DNA from: Thalassia testudinum
Taxonomy: Eukaryota > Streptophyta > Magnoliopsida > Alismatales > Hydrocharitaceae
Direction: 5' to 3'
Assembly (NCBI GenBank): GCA_037157565.1
Contig: JAZHRO010000062.1
Location: forward strand, 4,030,001 to 4,094,000
DNA: 64,000 nt
Under the pieces are notes generated by a model. It had not been told where the DNA came from, searched no databases, and saw only the letters and a program-made list of their open reading frames with translations. The position numbers were made by a program, and so were the translations under genes. Shown here in pieces: positions 45,296 to 56,642 of the stretch (position 1 is its first letter; each line of letters begins with the position of its first letter).

Positions 45296-47370
45296 TGTAG
45301 TGATGCTTGGTGATTTCTTTTTTACTACTTGTATTAATTAAACAGATCCTGCAAATTACTCATGTTTTGATGGAGATCCGAGGCGTAATAGGATTTAGAA
45401 AAGGCCTCAGATCTATCGTCAATAATTTCGTGGTCCCATTTGCATTCATTTTACATTTATTAATTATAACCCAAACAGAGTCTAAGTATTGAATTTGTTG
45501 TATGATATCTATAAATATTTGATTTAGTGCATCCAAACCTCCAAATTAAGTTCCTTTACGACATTGCATGTGCTGGCATGCACCTGTGATATATATAATT
45601 CAAGATCGACCCCATCAGTTTTGGGTTATCAAGAAAAAAATAAAAAGAAAAAATCCTCTCTACAAAAGTTTTGCCGTGTGATATTGTTTCTTCGAGTTCC
45701 TCGGCTGATGAGTAAGTCCACATCACTCAAGGTAAACATCATCATTTTTTTTTTTTTTTTTCCTTTTTGCTGATGTTGGATCCGGTGGCATATTCCTAAG
45801 CCCGTTACAAAAAGGCGATTAGCAAATGCACCTGGTGGCAACTTTTACTTTGTGCAGCTTACCAAAGAGGAAAAGTATCTGTTTACTGCTGAGTAGATTC
45901 TAACATTTACCATATACATGATCGTATCATTAAACCTTTAATTCTTGTCTTCAATTTCTCTTTATTCAATCAACCTTTATGCGTCGTTTATGGATTTATT
46001 CATCTCCTTAAAATTATTTCATTCAAATTGATATCTTATTCTCCATTTCCAAATCTGACAAAAAAACATGGGCGTCACAAGTATTGGGAAACAAATTAGG
46101 AAGATTGTGAAAACATAAAAACGTTGATAATGAAAGCTGAAAAATAGTAATTAACTTTACAAACATATAAAATGCGATCCAGAGATGTTCTTGGGATGAG
46201 AAATGAGAATAAAATCATCTCAACAAATTTTAAAGTCGACAAGGAAACAAATTAAAGAAAATCAAATGGCTCCAATATCTCTTCCACAGACGGCATATCT
46301 ATAGTGACGTCGCTCCAAAAGCCGGCACAGGTACATTTTCTCGCGTAGCTTCTAATGTAGATGGAATCCGATTCCCAACAGGTTGGGTCCTTTTAAGTTG
46401 CTTTCTATCTCCATCGGGCTAATACTATTAAATTAAGTGTATGGGGATTGCTTGTGTTACACGGAACGCGGTGGGGATGTAAAGTTAAAAATCTTGAATT
46501 AATTTACACATTATTCGTTGTTCCTCTAAGTTTTAGTCGGCTTTATCTCTTGCGGTGGGGTTTTTATTTGCTGGTTGTGAGTGCAATGGCATAATAATGT
46601 ATTTTGAAATGTGTGATCTTTAGTTATATATGTGTTTAAAGAAGAAAGTAAAATATATACATTGAAAATTATAATTAATTGGTTGAAAATTAAAAGTAAT
46701 TGTTTAAAATTGAAAGCATATGAGTTGAAAATTAAACTCTACCAATTAAAAATCATGTAGATCGACTTAAAATCTAAACACATCAATTGAAAATAATTTT
46801 TAACTAATCTAAAATTTAAACATACCGATTGAAAATAAAAATATATTGGTGTATTTTATCTTTCTATCAATGAAAAATTATTTTTCCACTGAAAAATAAT
46901 TTTTTATCTATGAAAAGTAATTTTCATTGATAAAAAATTAAAATACATCAATTAAAATCATCATTTTCACCTCGTGCATCGTAAAATACTACCACATTCA
47001 TGTATTTACTTTTTACCTTATTTATTTGATTAGCCCTAATATCAATTATGAACTTTTAATACCTACAGTCCCACAATGCCTTTCCTCCAAGTACCATCAT
47101 AGTTAAAGATCAAAACAAAGTAGTGGAGGTATCATTTCGGATAAATTACTCTCTTGTTGACTTTTTATTTTTATTTTTCATTTCAATGTTGGATACATTA
47201 GAATTTGAACCACATTGAATGTGAATTAATTATCACAAACTATCAATTAAGTGTATGATTAATTTGATTGGAGATTGGAACTTGAATAATAAATGTCAAC
47301 AAGTGCCAAAATCTAAATTCTGACATCATTTTGAAGGTTGATATTGGGGCATGCTTGTCGGTGGTTACTT
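45296..47370. other. AT-rich spacer without recognised genes
   Basis: Holds a T run (about 45749-45765) and a degenerate AT-rich stretch at 46640-46960 with repeated 'ttgaaaattaaaa'-like units. No gene was recognised. Confidence 0.5.
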
Positions 47371-47650
47371 CTTTTTTTTGCAAGGAGAAAGTTTTCATTT
47401 ACAGCCAGGAACATGGCAAAGAAGGTTGGGGTAAACCCAACTTCCTTGGAAATCAACTAAGAGACAATGTCAAGATACCTTATGGGCTGGCTTGACATCT
47501 TCTTTGGGAACTTTAAACAGATGGAAACCAGTATTAGCATGCAAAATATTCATACAAGTATCAATGACATTCCTTACTTCCTAGTTTGGCTGCTACTAGG
47601 CAAGAACTTGACACACTGGGTTGATATCATCGAAGAGAATTGCCACCTCC
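47371..47650 (-). mobile_element. Probable 3' end of an L1-like LINE
   Basis: On the minus strand this ends in a short A tract (plus-strand T run at 47371-47379). It lies beyond LTR H from the LINE ORF2 at 49078-51767, in the same orientation. Wording such as 'ccaaccttctttgccatgttcctggc' just before the A tract suggests a LINE 3' region. It is too short to prove it belongs to the same copy; most of the RNase H region is missing. Confidence 0.4.
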
Positions 47651-47668
47651 AATACTGTGGATTTTAAG

Positions 47669-49072
47669 GTCATAACTCAAAGAAGAACCTTGCATGAATT
47701 CTCGACCATTGGATCATCATCCAATGGTTGAGAAGCAATCCTCGTCTCCTACATCATTTCCAAAGAGGAATCCATCGTGCGATCTCAACCATTGCATCCT
47801 CATCCAACAGTTAAGAGAGCGTGAGCCTAATTCAAAAACGTGACAAACTAAAGGACTTAGCGCAGCGGTCGAAGGGGTTGCGTGGAGTGAAGTGCGCAAG
47901 TTCGAGTCCTGCTGAAGTGGCATCTTCGTTGCAATTGAAATTCGGTCATTCGATTAGCAATGAGCGGCATTAGAAGAGGCGACGTGGCACTTTAGGCATC
48001 ACGTGATTTGCACGCACACAATAACGCGTGATCTGATGCGCACCTTCTCAACAGCGCAACGCGAGGCACGTTTTAAGCCATCCGATCCCACGATCGAACG
48101 TCTAAGCGTGATCTAAAGTGTGAACGTGATTGCTTCTCAACCCTCTGATCTTCATCAAACGACCTTGCTTTGGCCATGTGTCGCAGCACTTGGTTGCGCG
48201 CCTCAACGACTGAAGAAGAAGAGCCACGTGACATGGCCAGTTATGGTGCATCGGATCTTAATCAAAGGGTCACGTTCCATGAGTGCTTTTAATGATGTGC
48301 CTCTACAACAAAGCTTGCATGCATCACTAAAGGGTGTAAAGTTAATTTTCAAGGCTTAAAATGACCTTTTTGTTCTCAAACCTCACCTATAAAAGGGCAC
48401 GTACACCCCCCCCTTTGTCCATCATCTCTTCCCATTCTTTCCTCACCTCCTCCAGAGCTCTAAGGAGCTTGTCCTAAGCCCAAGATGCTCTTCTAGAGTA
48501 AAAAATAAATATTTTTTCTCGCTTCTCTCCCCGTTCTTGGAGCATCCCGTGGTTATTTTCTCTCCATGTTCGGGAAGCAGATCCCACTGTGACATTGCCC
48601 TGCTTCATTCTCCTTCCTCTAACTTCACCCTCCCTCATCCAGCATCTCACCACCATCTTCCGAGCACTCCATCAGCACCAGCTCGTTCTCCAAGTAACCA
48701 TCGAGGAGGATTTCTGTCATCTCTATCTTTTTACTATTTTTTAGTGTAGTTCTAATTCTACAATTAGTGTAATGAACATTGCTCTATTTTTATGAAATAT
48801 CTATTCACTCTCTATCTCTCTCTTTCTTTGTATTATTCTCTCTATTGGTTCTATTATTTATTCTTTTAGAATAGTTTACGTAGATTGATTTCAACCAGCT
48901 ATTCTACTTTATAACAATAATTTCTAAATGAGAATTTTAAATCAAACGTTCGCCTTCTTATGTTCGACCCGGGACTCACCAGAGTTTTGGAAAATTTATT
49001 TGGTTAGCAGATTTTTCGCAACTACAACAATGGGTTTTCAAATTCGATTTTTCTAGCATAAAATCTCGCTCA
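47669..49072 (+). mobile_element. LTR H (solo), Athila-type, inserted between LINE fragments
   Basis: It has the order of LTR E: a hairpin ACCATTGGAT-CATC-ATCCAATGGT (47705-47728), a tRNA-like A box (47858-47868) and B box (47899-47909), TATA CTATAAAAG (48387-48395), a leader with 'ccatcgaggaggat', a U5 box 'gttcgacccgggactcacc' (48963), and the U5 end 'gcaactacaacaatgggttt'. No primer-binding site or gag follows. Possible TSD TTAAG at 47664-47668 and 49073-49077. The left end begins GTCAT rather than TG, so the boundaries are tentative. Confidence 0.55.
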
Positions 49073-49077
49073 TTAAG

Positions 49078-51767
49078 AGTATACTCTTAAAAGGGGCCTT
49101 TAGGAAAATTTTTGGCTTTGAAATGCGACTACCAAAATCCATTCTGATCAATATACAACTTCCAAGCCATTTTAATCAAGAAAGCTAAATTGGTAAGTTT
49201 GGCAGTGCGAAATCCAAGACCCCCCAAATGCTTTGGAACACATATATCATGCCAAGCTCTCAAATATAAGTGTATGTCCTTATCCATAAAACCCTACTAG
49301 AAATCTCTGGCCAATCTATCTAATGTGGAACAAAGTTTTTTAAAGAATAAATTAGCCAACATCACATATATTGGAATTGACGATAAGGTTGACTATAATA
49401 ACACACCCCTTCCATCCTGCGACAAAAATTTCCCTTTCCATCCTGCAAGTTTGTTTCTATATTTTATGATAAGAAGATCTTTTAATTTTGCTTGATTTGC
49501 TGAATTCAAGATTGGACATCCTAGATAAATCTCATCAGGAGGCATTAGATTGACTTTCAAGATGTTTTTAATAATTCCTTGTAGATCATTTGCCATGCCA
49601 GAACTAAAAAACAAATCTTGATTTCTCATAGTTTACTTTCTGACCAGAGCAATTTTCATATGAACTCAATAAACCATGCAATTCTAATGCCTTAGTTTCA
49701 GATACTTTAGCAAACAACACCATATCATTTGCAAACATTAGATGTGTTATAGGATGGGCATTCTTATGAATTCTAAACCCATATATTTCCCTACTGTGAA
49801 GTACATAATTTAATTCTCTAGACAAATATTCTAAACATAGCGTAAATATGTACAGAGACAACGGACATCCTTGACGTATTCTACATGTTGGATAAATGAT
49901 TTTAGTAGGCTTGCCATTTACCAACACCTAAAATGTGGCAGTAGAGACACATGACATGATCAATTCAACCAAATGATGAGGAATATGGAGCTGGCACAAG
50001 CAAAATCGTATAAATCTCCATTCTACTCTATCAAATGCCTTTTCCATATCGAATTTAATCATCATCAACCTTTTTTTCCTCCTTGACTGCTTCATGGCAT
50101 GCACAAGCTACTTTGCCAACACCATATTATCTGCTATTTGTCTCTCTGATAGGAAGCCCGTTAAATTCATAGAGACTATTCTCTTGAGAATCAACTTGAC
50201 TCTTCTTGCTGCCAACTTAGTTACCATCTTATATAACGTATTCATTTAACTTATAGGCCGATAGTCTTTGGGCTGGTTTGGGGTTATCAGCTTTGGTACA
50301 AGAGTGATGTAAGTTCTACTCATCTACTGCGGCATAGAGTGAGTGCTGAAGCAACCTTGAACAAATGAAACAACCTCTTTTTTAACCATATTCCAACTCC
50401 ACTAATAAAATAATGCAAGTAGCCCATTTTCCGAAACTTGTACAGGGAGCCATCACAAATAACAGAGATTTGATTTCCTCTTCTTGTGGCATTGCATACA
50501 CTCCATCATTTCCATTTTTGCTGGCCAATCTCTTTCATTGAGAAATTCAGAAGGCCTAAATTCATTCAACTGAGAGGTAAATAAAAGACTATAAAAACTA
50601 TGAAAACAGTTTTCAATCTTATTTTAGTCTCTCATTTCCTCTCCAAAGGGAAGAATAAGGAAATCAATGTGATTTTTCCTTTTTCTATTTTGGGCATATA
50701 AGTGATAAAAACTTGTATTTCTATCTCCACTCATCACCCAAGTGTGCCTAGATCTTTGGTACCAATATACCTCTTCCTATTGTAATATTGTTTCATAATC
50801 TTTCTGTAATTGATTTTGTCTCAGAAAATTGTTTTCATCAGGGTACATTGCTATAGGTTCATCATTTCATCTTCAATATTTCTTTTTTTCCTTTGCCAAT
50901 TAACTCCATCCATAGCTTTCCATCTTTTAAATTCCTGAGCCATGACCTCACTGTGCTCCCATATATTTAATTTGTGGCTATATCCATCTTTTTTCTAGCC
51001 CTTCTTTACCACCTCTTGGTAGTCATCCCTCAAGGACCATTTTGCCCCCATTCTCCAAATGCTAGCACCCCATCTTTGCTCCCTCTGCAATCTCAATAGC
51101 ATCAGACTATGATCACTTCCTAATGCAGGTAAATGTAGAACCCCTGCATTAGGATAATGAAGATTCCATTGTCCAGAAACAAATACTCTGTCCAATCTCT
51201 CCTTAGTCAGAAATTGTGGTTAACGCTTTCTAGACCATGTATATGCTTGACCTGAATAACCTAAATCCATAAATCCCAATTTTGTAACAAAGTTCTGCAA
51301 ATGATAAAATTATCTTGAAGGTATTGTTGCCCCACCAAATTTATCTACCGTGGATAAAATAACATTAAAATCACCTATACAAATAAGATTTTCAACATAA
51401 CTGGATAACAATCTCTCCATACAAGCCTAAATTTGTTTTGATTAGGAGTACCATACAAGCACGCCATAAACCACGTATAACCATCTAACATAATTTTGAG
51501 AATCTGACAATGCAATTTAGAGTAGATAAAATCAACCAAGTGAGTATCTTTAAATAAAATACCCAACCCTCCTGATTTACCAACAGCATCCACGGACAAA
51601 AGCAAAAATCCTTTTAACTTCTTACTAATCAACCCAAATTTTTTCTTCTTAACATGCATTTCGGAGACAAAAATAATTTGAGCTTTCATGGCCTCAACTA
51701 GGGTTTTTAAATGTGTAATTGGAGAGGGAGATCCCAACCTTCTGCAATTCCAAGATAAAATATTCAT
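49078..51767 (-). pseudogene. L1-like LINE ORF2 (endonuclease and reverse transcriptase), decayed
   Basis: Minus strand. ORF2 starts at 51767 with MNILSWNCRRLGSPSPITHL, the typical N-terminus of plant L1 apurinic endonuclease. The RT follows with KFDMEKAFDRVEW (about 50040), RQGCPLSLYIF (49870) and HLMFANDMVLF (49745). The catalytic FADD motif is altered to FAND. Downstream are YLGCPIL, KLAGWKGKFLS and GLGFRTAKLTNLAFLIKMAWKLY-like segments, decayed, towards 49100. Many stops and shifts make it inactive. Together these encode target-primed reverse transcription in the L1 clade. It is cut off near 49078 by LTR H. Confidence 0.85.
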
Positions 51768-52345
51768 TGTATCCTTGGCAACTGATGTGGCTCAATTGCC
51801 AAAGGCCTTAGCTCGTCGGTTTGCATCATACAACTTCTTTTTCCTTCCTTTCATTTTGATCTTCATCTTCATTATACTTCCTCTTCGTGATGAGCATAGA
51901 TTTCGTAACTTTATGTTTCACATCGCTGGCCTTTTAAATCTTTTTCTACTATCAGGCTTCAACTTCATCTGCTCCTTATCCATTCTTTCAGTATTCTGAA
52001 TCTCCCCTCAGTCTATCATGATAGCACCATCGAAACTCGCATTGCTATCATTAGCTCCTCCATCAGGTCTCAACCGTTGTATCAAGTAGATCTTCCCTTA
52101 TTTTTAGTAGAAACTCCCAGGCTATCCTCCAACCTTCTGACCATTAGCTCCATGAGATCCCCTAAGGGACACACCTAGGTGCTTTAACAGCCGAGTAGGG
52201 GTCAGGAAAGGAGAGTGATGCTCACCAGTCTTCTAGCATCCTCCGTGTATAGCACTCCCAGCGAACCTCTCCGTGTGCTGCACCTCCAGCAGACCTCCAA
52301 GATGAGCCGAAACTTGCTATAATGAAGAAGGAACACAAACCCTAG
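51768..52345 (-). pseudogene. LINE ORF1 C-terminal remnant
   Basis: Directly upstream of ORF2. The minus-strand translation is Lys/Arg-rich before a stop and the ORF2 ATG, which is common in plant L1 elements. Part of ORF1 may resume beyond the MITE at 52714. No zinc knuckle could be confirmed. Confidence 0.5.
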
Positions 52346-52713
52346 GGGACTATTTGGTTGGTGGAATAGAGGGGGAATTAGGGCCGAATTCCATGTTTGG
52401 CAGCTTTTATTCCAGCATCGGTGAATTTTGGAATTGAGGGGTGGATTCCAAAATAAATGAATTCCGCCGAAGAGGTGGAATTTGCTTATTCCGCTGGTTT
52501 ATTCCACCTCACTTATCTCCCTCTCTCAACTTCACCACATAAAATTCGTTTATTCCTACTGCCAAACACCTCAGGTGGAATAAATACTTCTAATTCTTTG
52601 ATGTAACAACAAACACAACCAAACACTTAAATGGAATAAAAATCCCTAATTCCTCATATTCTTTTACATCCCTTTTTTATCCCTCATAATTATTCCTCCA
52701 ACCAAAGAGGCCC
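52346..52713. mobile_element. MITE with GGGMCTNTTTGGTTGG inverted ends
   Basis: The left end GGGACTATTTGGTTGGTGG and the reverse complement of the right end, GGGCCTCTTTGGTTGGAGG, match at 16 of 19 positions. Internal copies of ttattccacc/ggtggaataa make the segment foldable. There is no ORF. The ends resemble PIF/Harbinger (Tourist-like) MITEs, but I could not find a matching target duplication. It lies in the 5' part of the LINE. Confidence 0.5.
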
Positions 52714-52819
52714 ATCTTGGTGGGAACAGACACACCTTAAAAAGGGGACTCTTCAAAATGCCTTCCTTTTTACTCCATGAAACAATCTTGCGAGTGGTTA
52801 CTTGTTCCATTTAGATATT

Positions 52820-53645
52820 GCCAAAAAATAGGGAAACGTAGGTTCTGACGCAAAAAGTGACGCAGGGTACTATTTTCGTACTTTACACAGCATTGAGAAC
52901 GTGGGCCCACTTAATTGATATTTAATGTAAAGAAACAAAAGAACGTAAGGTTTGTTATGTGGTAATCCCCACTACATTCAAAAAATCTACCACACCACTT
53001 TAACCTAGAACGCACAGGTCATAAAAAGCTTTGCACCAGTGATAAATTATTCTAAGGTGCCTTTGCACTGGTGCAATCTCATTTTACATCGGTGCAAAAT
53101 TATTCCAAGGGTAGTTTCACATGTCCAAAGTGATTTTGCACCCGTGCAAAGTGATTTTGACCTATGAGTTTAGGGTTTAGGTTTATGGAAAGTGATTTCA
53201 TGTATGAAAAGTGATTTTTCACTTGAAAGGTAATTTTTCACCGTAGTGTTTAGGGTTTAGGATTTAAGGTTTAGGTTTGCTAAGCCCTAAACACTAAAGA
53301 CTAAATCCTAAACTTTAAGGTAAAAAATCACCTTTCAAGTGTAAAATCACTTGTCATAGGTGGAGAAACACTTGGAATTTAATTTTGCACCCGTGTAAAA
53401 TTATTTTGAAGGTGCAAAGTGATTTTACACAGGTGCAAAATAAGATTGCACCCGTGCAAAGTGCTCCGAAGGTGATTTAAGTGGTTTGCACCCGTATGAA
53501 AGTGGTTTGTTGTTGGTTTCAACAGTGATGAACCCCACCACGTGTCAACACTTTTTTGCATAAAAAGGAGGGAAGCGGGTTGGGACCACATTTACAGTTA
53601 TGCGTCAACTTTTGCATCAACTTTTACATTTCCCAACCCACATCC
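52820..53645. mobile_element. Mutator-type foldback MITE with 9-bp TSD
   Basis: An 826-bp segment flanked by the perfect 9-bp repeat TTAGATATT at 52811-52819 and 53646-53654. The ends align without gaps as inverted repeats: GGGAAACGTAGGTTCTGACG against GGGAAATGTAAAAGTTGATG, both starting 11 bases in, and both reaching TGACGCA. The interior is itself largely self-complementary (TCACTTGAAAGGT against ACCTTTCAAGTG; GCACCCGTGCAAAGTGATTT repeats). There is no transposase frame. A 9-bp duplication is characteristic of Mutator-like elements. Confidence 0.8.
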
Positions 53646-53654
53646 TTAGATATT

Positions 53655-54292
53655 ACTCAATCCTAGGCATCGTAATGGATCCATGCAAATGCATATCCAA
53701 TGGAGTGGTTAGCCAATCTTCACCAAATTAGTTTATGGGTAACCAAAGATACTTATTTATGGAGCATTTAAAAGAATATCCATAAAGGAGGTGACAATAG
53801 CAAACTCAAAATCAAATCATAAATACTAAATAGTGGTATATGGGAAATTAATATTTCAAATACAAGGTAAAAAAATCAATAGTTAGGAACAAGGTTTTAA
53901 CAATTGCATCAACCATCGGATTAGTCAAGTTCGATTTTGGTTTTTAATGGTTCAACTGGTGGCCCGAATTGGTGATGATATCATCATTTTAATTGGACTC
54001 GCCAAGTTCCAATTTAGTTTGTGTTGGCCCAACCAAGTGGAATCGAATTAAACCGGCGTTTAGTTCATAAAAAAGCTAGATATAACCATTAGAATTGCCA
54101 TTTCTGGATATGCAACCGCACTACAAAATAATTTGCATGTATTAAAATAAAAGACATAAAAGGCAAGTGTATAACAAATGAAAAACTAACCTTAAAAAAA
54201 GGATTTCAAGTCAACATAAGCAACCAAAAGGCCCAAAACAAACAAAACCCTAAATTGGTCTTCGTGATAATCATCCAACATCATTGATATCT
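53655..54292. other. Spacer without recognised genes
   Basis: Contains a segment 'ggttttaacaattgcatcaacc...ggttcaactggtggcccg' (53890-54070) of repeat-like appearance. No boundaries could be set. Confidence 0.4.
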
Positions 54293-56642
54293 TGTTGTGG
54301 TGTCCCAGATTTCCAACCTAGCATGCAATCCTTATTTGTAGTCACCTATATCTATACAGTTTCATGCATACAATGAACATCCAATGAATGATAGCAGAAG
54401 AGAGAGATAAAGCATGATGCATATACATAACCATCACATTCCATCATCATACCACCATTGTTATATTTACAAGCCACAACCAATTACATTAGCATATGTA
54501 GTTCATAAGTTTAGTAGATTACAAAAGTAAAAGGATAATGTATACATATATTATAAAAAGTGATCCAACTAACTAAAAAATGAGAAAGTATAGGAGTAAA
54601 AACTAGATACTTGCCAACCAAAAAGAAAGGATGGTTGCCCGTCAACCATCAAGCCATGCCTCGCTCCTCGAGAAGGTCCACCACATCATACAGTATGCCA
54701 AATAGCTCCTGCACGCACATCCTGAATAAGTCCTCACACCTCACGTCAGAGAAGTACATCTCCACCTCCCTCGCTAACGATAGAAAGGCTCTGGCTACCT
54801 TCAGATGGTCCCTTAACAATTGAGCATGTCACTAGATAGCCTACAACTTGAGGTAACATGGAACCCTTGCGCTTGCCATCCTACCTTGAAAAAGGCAATG
54901 TGACATAGGTGAGAGCCAAGTGGCTTAGTAGGAATTTAAACGAGTGCTTTATTAGTATAGGTGGAGGCCTATACGAATGTATAATTCTTACTTAACCTAG
55001 AAATTTCTACCTTTATCTAATCATTTGGATACCTCTATCCCCACTTAGATCTATTATGACCCATAGATCACTTTGAGCATTGAACTAGTTGGTCAGCTCA
55101 AGTGGTAATCAACCCTCACATTTGATTAAGGGCAATATCGCATGCACACTCTATTAGCCGAGGTTCGAGTTTGGGCTACCTTGGCCTTCAGTAACTCAAT
55201 CCCCTAGATTCGAATCCAAAAGTCACCAGGTAATAGCATGTCTGATTGACTACCTTACCTGATAGGTGATCGCCACATCCCATCACGTGAGTGATTCCCC
55301 GTAGAGACATCACTGGACACCCCAAGTGGGTTGCCTTTTCAATGCTTCATTGAGTTGCCCCACATATCCATGGGTTTTCGCTTGTACTCTCTGGTACAAC
55401 TTATCAGTCACCCTATTCTGCAGTAACAAAGGCTTAACCCCTTGTCAACCAATCCATTCTAAACCCATGAGTATCTCAAAGTGTTCCCCTCCCATAAGTC
55501 AAAATGGTCTTTCACGGCACTTGTAACCTAAGATGAATGATTTGCCAAAGAGACATCATCAAGCACTCCTAAGTGGACTACCTCTACAGGCACTCTTGCT
55601 TGAGTTTCTAGTCTTTCCCTGGTTGTGACTCGTACCCCTAGTACAATCCTTTAGTCACTAAAATCAATACGAGTTACCATTACAAATTACCCTTGTGGTT
55701 GACTCCACAAGTTAAGCAAGTCTAGAATGACCCTCTCTGAGTCTCAAAGTAGCTAGACAAGCCTTAGGTCTAATATCAAGACCCATAACAAAACATATCC
55801 TTCTTATCAGACGTCTTATGCCACTTAATGAGTCATCCAACATTGGGATCAGATGTCCCCTAGGAGTGTATTGAAGCAAGATTCGCAAACTTTACTTATC
55901 TGACATTTGTCTTCCTTATCAGGCGTCCAAGACTCCATACATCCATTCAACTGGTTAGGCATCCTATACTACTAAATAAGTCGTCTTGCCTCTGAGATCA
56001 GATGTCCCCTGGAAGTGGTCTTAGGCTACTACTTCCAGCTAATCATTAGACGACCTACATTCATACATTTGACATCTAATCTAAGATTAGATGTTGCCTA
56101 CACAGTCCTCTCAACTCTAGGAGATGATTCCCCTCCAATTAATGCCCAACCAAGCTCTCAGATGTTTTGGACTTGGGCCATCAGACATTTGAGAACCTTA
56201 TCAGATGTCTCTTACACAAGAATTAGATGTCTGATTTCATAATCATATGTTGCCTGAAGCATGGCTGTCACTTTCTCTCCTTACAACCTTTGTCACCCTC
56301 AACTCTAACTCATTTCTAGCCACCCAAAGCATAAAAGGAGGAAAACATTATCTAAACCCCTTTTAATCATGGTTCAACTCATTTGATCCACATTTAACTC
56401 TTGGAATCAAATTCTAAACTACTAATACTTGACATGCAATAACAAAACCATGCTTCATAGGTGGTTGATACTATCACTAAGCTATCAAACACCAATATCA
56501 TATTAGTATCACCATATAGGCCATCATTATCATTAATCGAGATCCTATTTTCTACTCACAAATCAAAACGTTATAGCCCTACCCGATGATCTTTATAAGC
56601 TGTTGTTGTTGCACTTCTTCTTCCTGGCATGGAATTCCAACA
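54293..56642 (-). mobile_element. Probable LTR K, minus orientation
   Basis: On the minus strand it starts TGTTGGAATTCCATGCC, right after a purine run AGGTTGGGGGGT that looks like a polypurine tract, and ends GGGACACCACAACA. The TGTTG...CAACA termini are inverted. Length is about 2.35 kb. It carries a dense cluster of CAGAYGTCT-like motifs (55800-56260). I found no paired LTR, primer-binding site or coding domain, so it may be a 3' LTR whose element is truncated at the higher-coordinate side. The ORFs within it are short and unconvincing. Confidence 0.45.
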
